This document shows positions 58,084 through 64,000 of a DNA stretch of 64,000 bases, piece by piece. Numbering within the stretch: position 1 is the stretch's first letter; each line of letters opens with the position of its first letter. A model generated the notes under the pieces. That model did no database searches. It was not told where the DNA came from and was given only the letters and a program-made list of their open reading frames with translations. A program made the position numbers and the translations under genes. The stretch lies in the IMG/VR virus record IMGVR_UViG_3300043773_002546, positions 62,001 through 126,000 of that record. One strand, written 5' to 3'. The stretch comes from a virus.

Positions 58084-60197
58084 TGAGTCCGTTTCCGCCC
58101 GGCGGTTTGTTTGGCAAACCGTTGGTAAACGTACCCGTAGACTTGCTTTATACCCGGCGCAAGCTACTTGAAAAGATTATGCAAAACGTTGCAAACCGTA
58201 AAATCCAGAACGCTATTCAAGCTACAGGTGACAGAATGGCCGCAACTCCCGAACAGTTTGGCGCGAATCTTGCCAAGGGCATTTCGCAGATGGGCAAGAA
58301 GGCTGGCGTTGACTGGCGCGGCGCAATTCGCGGCGCAATGGAAGGGCACTACGGCAAAATGCTGGACGCGAGCGTGCCGAAGGCGCAAGGCATGTTTGAT
58401 CGGTATAAACAGCTGTTGACGTTTGACCGGTTTCGCCGCATGCAGCAGCACACATCTGACGCGATGAACACGCTCGGGAAGGTCAGAATGCCGTCGGAAG
58501 AGATTGCGCGTGTTCGGAATCAGCTTGACGACGTGGTGCAGCCCGAGTTTTTTAAATCGCTTGGCACTGCAGCTGGCACTGGTGTCGGCGCGTCGCTGGG
58601 CATTAGCGCTGGGGTTAATGCTTTGTCAGGCGGCGACAAGAAGGCCAACTCTAATCCCGCTGACGCTCACGGCTCGAGCTTTGTGCCCCTGATGGGCGGC
58701 GCGATCTCCGGTGCTGTAAAGCCTCATCCCAGCCGCGGCACGCTCACGAACGTGTTGGGCGAAGGCTTGGCTGGACTCAAAGGCGGCACGATTGGCTCGC
58801 TGCTTGGCGGCGGCGCTGGCGCTTTGACAGACCTGGCGACGAAGTTCAAGGGCCGCGGCGTGCCGACGCTGTTGGGTACGCTGTTGGGCGGCTCGCTGGG
58901 TACGCATGTCGGCTCGCAGCTGCACCGTGAGAGCATTCCGCTGAACGCCCGCGCGCTGGCTGAGCTGACTAACAAGAAGAGCGCGGCAGAAAAGACTGCT
59001 ATTATTGACGGCGCCCTAATTGGCGGCGCGTTGGGCGGAGCTTCGGCGCCTGAAGGAAATGTTTTACGTGGCGTTGGTCGCGGCATGGTCCGCGGTATTG
59101 GCACGGAACTTGGCGCTGTCGGCGGGGGTCTAGCTGGCGGCGCTGCTGGTGGCGCAGCTGGCGCTGCTGGTGGCGCTGGTCTCGGTGCGTTGACGGCGCT
59201 GTTGTCAAAAAATTACCGGAGCGAACTGGGCCGACTGGCTCTGGGCGGCGCGTTTATGGGCGGCAACGTTGGCGCCGGTCTGGGCGGCCTGGCGGGGCTG
59301 TATCACGGCGGCCGCGCTGGCTACAACGCAGCGGGCAAGTTCATGGGTCCGGCGAGCTACGCGAAGCAGTCTGCAGATAAGCGCGCCTCCCTGCCCGAGG
59401 GCGTATTTGCCGGTATGGGCGGCGCGATGAGCGGCGGCACAGCGGGTCTGGGCGTGGGCGCGCTGTACGGCCTGCTTTCAGGCGCACTACAAGCCCGCAA
59501 GGGCAAGAAATTGCGCGGCGCGGCCATGGGGGCTTTGCGCGGCGCTGGTGGCGGGGGTTTGATCGGCGCCGGTATCGGCGGCGGCCTGGGACTGGGTACG
59601 GGGCTCATGATGCCCAACGTGCTCACCGCAAACCCGATTACGCAGGCGGCCAATGCCGTGAGCATTGCCAGCAATCCTATTAGTCACGCCGCAAAAATGA
59701 CGCTTGGCGCCGCTGCTGGTGGTATCGGCGGCGGCTATCTGGGTAACAAAGCACGCAAGAGTCTCATCGGCGACAAGCCCGAAAGCGAAGACGAAGACGA
59801 GGGGCTTGAGACGGAAGACAAGACGGAGATGGATCCGGCGCTGAAAGCGGCCGGATTAGTTCCGTCTTTTCAGCAGGCCGCGCGAGAAGGGCTAGCGGGC
59901 ATGCGCGGCCGGTTCAAGATTCTTGAGAACATGCGCGGCGTGCGTGACCGGCTGCTTTCCGGCGACTTGTATCCAATGCCGCCGTTGGACAAACACCTTA
60001 ACATTGTCAACCGCGGCTCTAACCACGCGGCCGATATTGGCGCCAAATTGGAGCGCATGATGAAGCAAATGCGCGTTCCGACGGACAAAATTAAAGACAC
60101 GGTCGGTAACGCGGCGTTAGCGCGTTCGGGCATCCCGCCGATGAAGATGCCGCCTGAACAGTTGCGCGATCTTCGGATAGAAGCTCTTGGCCGTTAA
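58083..60197 (+). CDS. Large glycine-zipper protein, possible ejection protein
   Basis: 704 residues. At least six hydrophobic Gly-rich segments (GTGVGASLGISAGV, GGAISGAV, GGTIGSLLGGGAGAL, GTLLGGSLGTHVG, LVGGGLAGGAAGG-like, IGAGIGGGLGLGTGL) alternate with charged linkers. The pattern fits a membrane-inserting virion protein ejected into the envelope. ATG 58083 overlaps the previous stop. An acidic patch (ESEDEDEGLETEDKTEMD) precedes the C-terminal helical part. Confidence 0.65.
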   Translation: MSPFPPGGLFGKPLVNVPVDLLYTRRKLLEKIMQNVANRKIQNAIQATGDRMAATPEQFGANLAKGISQMGKKAGVDWRGAIRGAMEGHYGKMLDASVPKAQGMFDRYKQLLTFDRFRRMQQHTSDAMNTLGKVRMPSEEIARVRNQLDDVVQPEFFKSLGTAAGTGVGASLGISAGVNALSGGDKKANSNPADAHGSSFVPLMGGAISGAVKPHPSRGTLTNVLGEGLAGLKGGTIGSLLGGGAGALTDLATKFKGRGVPTLLGTLLGGSLGTHVGSQLHRESIPLNARALAELTNKKSAAEKTAIIDGALIGGALGGASAPEGNVLRGVGRGMVRGIGTELGAVGGGLAGGAAGGAAGAAGGAGLGALTALLSKNYRSELGRLALGGAFMGGNVGAGLGGLAGLYHGGRAGYNAAGKFMGPASYAKQSADKRASLPEGVFAGMGGAMSGGTAGLGVGALYGLLSGALQARKGKKLRGAAMGALRGAGGGGLIGAGIGGGLGLGTGLMMPNVLTANPITQAANAVSIASNPISHAAKMTLGAAAGGIGGGYLGNKARKSLIGDKPESEDEDEGLETEDKTEMDPALKAAGLVPSFQQAAREGLAGMRGRFKILENMRGVRDRLLSGDLYPMPPLDKHLNIVNRGSNHAADIGAKLERMMKQMRVPTDKIKDTVGNAALARSGIPPMKMPPEQLRDLRIEALGR

Positions 60198-60213
60198 CGC
60201 CCATTAATATCAA

Positions 60214-60435
60214 ATGGCCTGCCCCGTCTGTGAATCACCGACGATCGAGATTAGGGGCAAAGCCGTGTGCCCGTTCTGCCACGTCATCGTCGAGACGTGT
60301 TGCGAAGGCGGACGTTGTCAGTACAATTCTCCGAGTTCTGTAACTCAGACTCAGGAGGAGCGTACGCATGACGTGGGACGAGCTGATCACGGCGGTGGAG
60401 CAGTGGGCGGAAGCCCGGCAGATCATTCCCAATAG
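60214..60435 (+). CDS. Small zinc-ribbon protein
   Basis: 73 residues. CPVC at 3-6, CPFCH near 19-23, then CC and C near 29-35 form a compact zinc site, as in small phage zinc-ribbon proteins with an IEIRGKAVCP core. The last 20 residues overlap the MazG gene and may be uninformative. No clear ribosome site; a degenerate palindrome (CATTAATATCAAATG) overlaps the start. Confidence 0.55.
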   Translation: MACPVCESPTIEIRGKAVCPFCHVIVETCCEGGRCQYNSPSSVTQTQEERTHDVGRADHGGGAVGGSPADHSQ

Positions 60436-60682
60436 CACGCCCGAGGCGCAGCTACTCAAGTGCGTGAGCGAGCTGGGCGAACTGGCCGACGCGCGCCTCA
60501 AGCACGACATGCTCGAGATTGCTGACGGCATTGGCGACGTGCTAGTTACGCTGATTTTGTTTGCCAAGCTCAGCGACCTGAACATCCGGGGTTGCCTCGA
60601 GAGCGCCTACGACACGATCAAGGACCGCAAGGGCACGCTGATGCCTAACGGCGTGTTTGTGAAGGAGGAAAGTCATGCCTGA
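60368..60682 (+). CDS. MazG-like nucleotide pyrophosphohydrolase
   Basis: 104 residues. SELGELADA near 35-43 and EIADGIGDVLV near 49-59 supply the E-x2-E ... E-x2-D magnesium site of all-alpha NTP pyrophosphatases. Phage MazG proteins remove unusual or excess nucleotides and may affect alarmone pools. GGAGGAG before ATG 60368; overlaps the cupin gene. Confidence 0.85.
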   Translation: MTWDELITAVEQWAEARQIIPNSTPEAQLLKCVSELGELADARLKHDMLEIADGIGDVLVTLILFAKLSDLNIRGCLESAYDTIKDRKGTLMPNGVFVKEESHA

Positions 60683-61079
60683 ACCAGCCAAGCGTTTTAT
60701 TCTCAATGCCGAGCAGCGCACCTGGGTCGAGAAGTCCTGGGGCGGCGAGGACTGGATCTACAACGGGAGATATTGCGGCAAGAAGCTTCACGTCAAAAAG
60801 GGCAAAGCCTGCAGCTGGCACTATCACAAAGTCAAAGACGAGGTGATTTACTGCGAATCTGGCCGCGTAAAGTTCTCCTACGGCTGGGACGAGGACGACG
60901 CTACAGCCGCCGTAATTGAGCTGGGCCCGGACATGGCGTTTCACGTGCCGCCGGGAATGTGGCATCGGTTTGAGGGGGTTGAGAACACGGTTTTGCTAGA
61001 ATTTAGTACGCACCACAGCGACAAAGACGTCGTGCGCGCCGGGCAGGCGGAAACCCCAGACACAGAGGACGAGTCATGA
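60675..61079 (+). CDS. Cupin-domain protein
   Basis: 134 residues, single cupin barrel: CSWHYHKVKDEVIYCESGRV near 37-57 (two His and a Glu) and PPGMWHRFEG near 93-102 (third His), so the metal site is complete. Small phage cupins of this kind resemble sugar-isomerase or binding proteins; with the glycan genes in this genome a sugar-related role is possible. AAGGAGG before ATG 60675. Confidence 0.8.
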   Translation: MPEPAKRFILNAEQRTWVEKSWGGEDWIYNGRYCGKKLHVKKGKACSWHYHKVKDEVIYCESGRVKFSYGWDEDDATAAVIELGPDMAFHVPPGMWHRFEGVENTVLLEFSTHHSDKDVVRAGQAETPDTEDES

Positions 61080-62725
61080 ACCAGTTCGAGAAAGAGGCGA
61101 TTAACCTCCGCGGTATTCTGGAGACGGCCGCGCGCGGTGCCAAGTCTGTCGGCAGCGGCCTGGCGAGCGTGCCGGGGCGTGTGGCTGGCGCTCCGGGCGC
61201 CACGGGCAGCTTTGTCTTGAACACAGCGCGCCGCGGCCTGAACAACGCGGGCGCGGTCGGCGAAGCAGTGCTCCGCGGTGCTGTCGAGAACATTCCCATG
61301 AACGCGCGCGTGGCTGGGCCGATTTTTCACGCTTCGCAATCGATGAAGAACGTTGGCACGCGCACCGTCGGCGCGCTGCAGCGTGGCGCTGAGAAGCTCA
61401 CTGGCATGGGCCACACTGGTAAGTTTAATCCGCTCAATGTGGCTGTTGGCGCTGGCACGCTCTATGGTGGCGCCAAGGCGCTTGGTGTTGGCGGCGGCGG
61501 CGCGGCGCAAGCTGCACCTGCCGCGGCTCCGTCTGCTTCGCCCGCGCAGCAGTTCGGCGCGCAGGCGGCCCAACAAGCGGGCATGGGCGGCTTCGGCGGA
61601 TTTAGCCAGAAGGCCAAGGAAATGTGGGGCGCGCTGCCCACCGAGGCTAAGTGGGCGCTTGGCGCTGGTGTGCCTATGGCGCTGGCGGGCGGCCTGATGG
61701 GCGGCAAGGGTGGCTTGGGCCTGGGCGCGCTTGGTTTGGGCGCAGCGGGCTTGGGCGCTGCGGCGGGCGGTCTGCTGGGTGACGATGCCCGGCGCATGGT
61801 CGGCAAGGGCATGTACAACGTGGGCAGTTTCTTTGGCGGCGGCGGCAACGACCCCGGCTCGCAGATCGAGATGCTCAAGAAGTTTAGTCCCGGCCTGGGC
61901 TCTACGCTGCTCATGGGCCGCGACCCCAATCTCAGCGCAGCGCAGGCGCAAAAGCAGTACGAGTTTCTCACGCAGAACAGCGACATGATCAAGGCCCTGC
62001 TGCCGTCGATGCAGCAGAAGGGCGCCAGCGCGCTGTACGATATGACGATTAAGGGCGCGCGCTGCTGGAAGGGTTACGAGCCAGTGCCGGGCAAAGCGCC
62101 CTACAGCGAAGACTCCTGCCGCCCCGCGGGCAGCAAGAAGAAGAAACCCGCCGCCAAGAAGCAGGCCGCCAGCACGGTGTTTAAGCTCACCGAGAAGAAA
62201 CCCGAAGAAGTTGTGAATGGCGACAAGCCTTCCACCGAGGCAAGCAAGGAAGTTTCGGTAACACGTAGTGAGCCCGCAAAGAAAGAAGACCTGCGGCCGG
62301 AAGGCGCGCTTGGCGAACTGGGCAAGGAAGCTGCGCGTGGCGACATGACGAAAAAATTGTTGTCGTATCTTGGGAACAATACGCCGTTCCAAATGCACAA
62401 TTTTCCAGTGCCGGGCAGAATGCGGCCGCCAACTGATTCTTTGATGGCAAAATATCTGCCCAAAGAAAAACAACCTATGCAACAACTTGGGCAAGACTTG
62501 TTGGTTAAAGCAAAATCGTTTTTGCCTACGTCGGGCGGTATGCCAGAAAGAGGCGGCGGCTACTTCGACAATAATCAAAAAGATCTGGCCGACACGTTAA
62601 AAGCATTGCGCACAACGTACGGTAAATTTCACGGTGACATGCGCAGCGCATTGCCAAAAATGGACCCGCCGCCGTCGGCAACCGCAAACGCTACGTGGTT
62701 GGGCGCAAAAAAGCTGGCGCCCTGA
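61076..62725 (+). CDS. Glycine-zipper protein with CWKGY motif
   Basis: 549 residues. A long hydrophobic Gly/Leu/Ala stretch (about 200-240) would span a membrane. Near residues 325-345 is RCWKGYEPVPGKAPYSEDSC, a short Cys module that recurs in phage and giant-virus proteins; it is followed by Lys-rich and acidic low-complexity segments. Last in the series of Gly-rich virion-type genes. ATGA overlap with the cupin gene. Confidence 0.65.
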   Translation: MNQFEKEAINLRGILETAARGAKSVGSGLASVPGRVAGAPGATGSFVLNTARRGLNNAGAVGEAVLRGAVENIPMNARVAGPIFHASQSMKNVGTRTVGALQRGAEKLTGMGHTGKFNPLNVAVGAGTLYGGAKALGVGGGGAAQAAPAAAPSASPAQQFGAQAAQQAGMGGFGGFSQKAKEMWGALPTEAKWALGAGVPMALAGGLMGGKGGLGLGALGLGAAGLGAAAGGLLGDDARRMVGKGMYNVGSFFGGGGNDPGSQIEMLKKFSPGLGSTLLMGRDPNLSAAQAQKQYEFLTQNSDMIKALLPSMQQKGASALYDMTIKGARCWKGYEPVPGKAPYSEDSCRPAGSKKKKPAAKKQAASTVFKLTEKKPEEVVNGDKPSTEASKEVSVTRSEPAKKEDLRPEGALGELGKEAARGDMTKKLLSYLGNNTPFQMHNFPVPGRMRPPTDSLMAKYLPKEKQPMQQLGQDLLVKAKSFLPTSGGMPERGGGYFDNNQKDLADTLKALRTTYGKFHGDMRSALPKMDPPPSATANATWLGAKKLAP

Positions 62726-62741
62726 TGGCTAACGAAAAGTC

Positions 62742-62769
62742 TTGACCCGATAACAATACGCGCTACAGT
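62742..62769 (+). promoter_or_regulatory. Sigma70-like promoter overlapping hairpin
   Basis: TTGACC, 16-base spacer, TACAGT. The start of transcription would fall at about 62776, inside the 5' arm of the following hairpin. Confidence 0.65.
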
Positions 62770-62815
62770 ACTCCTCACGGTTGGGAATCACTCCCTCCGT
62801 GAGGAGTATTTTTTT
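62769..62815 (+). terminator. Terminator/SD-sequestering hairpin
   Basis: TACTCCTCACGG (62769-62780) pairs perfectly with CCGTGAGGAGTA (62797-62808), followed by seven T. The GAGGAG in the 3' arm is the only Shine-Dalgarno for the GTG at 62816, so in read-through transcripts the site would be buried. Confidence 0.85.
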
Positions 62816-63463
62816 GTGATTGCCACGGACGCGCGATACGAAACAGTCACAGTTACGTTCACAGACGAAGAGCGAGAGCTTATTGCTCATCACGCCGAGC
62901 AGGCCACGCTGCCGGTCGGCCGGTCTAAGATCTTTTGCGGCGACCAGGAAAATCTCGACCGGCGCGAGTTTGAGCGCAACGAAAACCAGCACACCGGCAT
63001 GGCCTGTGAAGCGGCGTTCTACAAGTGGGCCGCGCCGCTGGGTTCGGGCGACTTCGCGGCTTTTTTGGCCAACCGTGAGCTGCGCAACTCCGACAAGTTC
63101 ACGGGCGACAAGGGCATAGACTGCGTTCTGCCCGAGAACCTGCGCGTGGACATTAAAGGCTCCGAGCCGCAGGCTGGCAAGAGCCTGGACGTGTACACGG
63201 CGCTGAACTTGCATTTGACGCACGAGCGCGACAAGTCCCTGGCAGAAATACAGGACATCGCCTACGTGTTTGCCGTGACGCAGCGAGAACTGTCTGCGCC
63301 GTGCCGGGCGCCGAAATTTGTAATTCTTTCAGGCTGGCTCTGGGGCCGCGAGCTGTATGGCCGTGAAGATAAGAAATCTTTAGCGGGCTGGTCGGCCAAA
63401 GGCTGGTCATTACACAGAATGCACGAGTTTCCGGGCGTTGCGCAACTTGCAAACTGCGCTTAA
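62816..63463 (+). CDS. PD-(D/E)xK nuclease-like protein
   Basis: 215 residues from GTG 62816, which follows the hairpin T-run; GAGGAG nine bases upstream lies in the hairpin arm. DKGIDCVLPENLRVDIKGSE near residues 98-117 resembles the D ... D-x-K site of restriction-endonuclease-fold nucleases. A nuclease would explain the tight control. No partner methyltransferase is adjacent. Assignment rests on one motif. Confidence 0.5.
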   Translation: MIATDARYETVTVTFTDEERELIAHHAEQATLPVGRSKIFCGDQENLDRREFERNENQHTGMACEAAFYKWAAPLGSGDFAAFLANRELRNSDKFTGDKGIDCVLPENLRVDIKGSEPQAGKSLDVYTALNLHLTHERDKSLAEIQDIAYVFAVTQRELSAPCRAPKFVILSGWLWGRELYGREDKKSLAGWSAKGWSLHRMHEFPGVAQLANCA

Positions 63464-63509
63464 AATCGCGGTCGCTGGCATTAATTATTCGCGCAGTCAC
63501 GGAGGACAC

Positions 63510-63791
63510 ATGCGGGAGAGACGCAGGGAGGCGGTTCGACACTGGCGCCGCTCGCTCCACGCGGATGCGCCGAGTCGTGAAAAGTACCTGCGGAAGCGCG
63601 CGGTCGCATCGCCCGCGCTTCGCACTCCATCGGACAGCCGGAGTGCCGGGATGCTGCGGTTTGATATCAAATCGCGCTTAACGCGGGTTGCTGGGTTTCC
63701 AACGCCGTCCGAGCGCCTCCTTCGCCCCAACGCAACACGAGCACAAGCAGAGCACGAGCGGCTCTGCTGCCCGCGCCCAGCCCGTTTTTGA
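63510..63791 (+). CDS. Small Arg-rich protein
   Basis: 93 residues, over one fifth Arg, no acidic patches. CACGGAGGAC gives an excellent ribosome site seven bases before ATG 63510. Palindrome copy 14 is encoded as FDIK. A nucleic-acid-binding role is possible; no family recognised. Confidence 0.55.
   Translation: MRERRREAVRHWRRSLHADAPSREKYLRKRAVASPALRTPSDSRSAGMLRFDIKSRLTRVAGFPTPSERLLRPNATRAQAEHERLCCPRPARF
63661..63672. repeat. Dispersed palindrome copy 14 (TTTGATATCAAA)
   Basis: TTTGATATCAAA within the small Arg-rich gene, 129 bases before the ferritin-like gene. Confidence 0.82.
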
Positions 63792-63800
63792 GGAGATGAC

Positions 63801-64000
63801 ATGAAGCTCGACCAGTTTTTGGAATTCATGAACGAAGACTTGATGCGCGAATGGACGCATCTGAAGTTTTATCTATATCACGCTAGTGCCGTGACGGGCC
63901 TGCATGCCGAAGAGTTTCGCGAGTGGCTCACCGACTCAGCCAAGGGCGAAATGGAGCACGTGCAGCAGTTTCTGGACCGGTTGTTCGGGCTGGCGTACGC
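63801..64000 (+). CDS. Ferritin-like protein (truncated by window end)
   Basis: 66 residues visible. Helical, with E17 in LMREWTHLKFYL and E54-x-x-H57 in KGEMEHVQQF, the Glu and E-x-x-H iron-binding pattern of the ferritin/bacterioferritin/rubrerythrin superfamily. TGAGGAG precedes ATG 63801. The second half of the four-helix bundle lies beyond the window, so a complete iron site cannot be confirmed. Confidence 0.6.
   Translation, partial: MKLDQFLEFMNEDLMREWTHLKFYLYHASAVTGLHAEEFREWLTDSAKGEMEHVQQFLDRLFGLAY

Noticed and set aside
56593-60217. Two near matches to the palindrome (AGATATCAATG at 56595 and CATTAATATCAAATG at 60202)
   Set aside because: One base off the core; they sit just before start codons and may be degenerate members, but are left out of the count of 14.
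60941-62578. Minus-strand open frame of 545 codons
   Set aside because: Antisense of the Gly/Ala-rich gene at 61076; no ribosome site, Arg/His/Ala-rich translation, and all neighbours are on the + strand.
1-64000. Integrase, transposase, insertion sequence or attachment site
   Set aside because: No recognisable recombinase or terminal repeats; the tRNA genes are complete without adjacent duplicated ends.

Overview
This window is an interior segment of a large tailed-phage genome (Caudoviricetes), probably a jumbo or near-jumbo phage. Evidence for a phage: essentially every supportable gene lies on the + strand with tight ATGA/TGATG overlaps; there is a replication module (DnaB-like helicase, TOPRIM primase, family A DNA polymerase, RecA-like recombinase, RuvC-like nuclease), a portal-like protein, long repeat-built tail fibres, glycine-rich virion-type proteins, three tRNAs and a tmRNA. 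No terminase, major capsid protein, tail tube, RNA polymerase or integrase was recognised, so the genome extends well beyond both ends. The code looks standard, Shine-Dalgarno sites are strong, and several sigma70-like promoters are visible. A TibC-like heptosyltransferase, a lipoprotein and signal peptides suggest a Gram-negative (proteobacterial-type) host; this is inference.

Layout. 0-10 kb: replication and recombination (helicase, primase, UDG-polymerase fusion, ssDNA-binding-like protein, RecA). 10-21 kb: mostly unknown phage proteins, two glycosyltransferases, a Cys-rich protein and the RuvC-like nuclease. 21-24 kb: portal-like protein carrying an internal zinc ribbon. 24-28.4 kb: nucleotide and signalling metabolism (GT4 transferase, Mesh1/SpoT-like HD protein, thymidylate kinase, thymidine kinase). 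28.4-34 kb: small membrane proteins followed by a glycan cassette (GH130-like propeller, fucosyltransferase-like protein, a methyltransferase-GT-GT-TPR fusion). 34-41 kb: an HTH protein, small membrane proteins, many short phage proteins, tRNA-Lys, tRNA-Glu and tmRNA. 41-46.5 kb: virion-like protein, lipoprotein, secreted trypsin-like protease, SNF2-type helicase. 46.5-51.6 kb: two giant beta-roll fibres. 51.6-55.9 kb: surface-modification genes (sulfotransferase, BAHT-like heptosyltransferase, GT8-methyltransferase fusion) with a third tRNA. 55.9-64 kb: glycine-zipper virion-type proteins, MazG, cupin, a nuclease-like protein and a truncated ferritin-like gene.

How it works together. The replication module is supported by dTMP/dTDP enzymes and MazG-type nucleotide housecleaning. 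At least seven glycan-acting enzymes sit among fibre genes, which suggests that the phage modifies its own virion surface or the host envelope. The most unusual non-coding features are a dispersed palindrome (core TGATATCA, 14 exact copies, mostly at gene boundaries and three times containing the stop codon), a three-copy bipartite promoter-like element (GCTAAA ... CGTTT ... CGGGCATAT) found only between genes, an 11-base motif repeated behind three terminators, and hairpins with a promoter built into them. Together these look like a private regulatory network of the phage.
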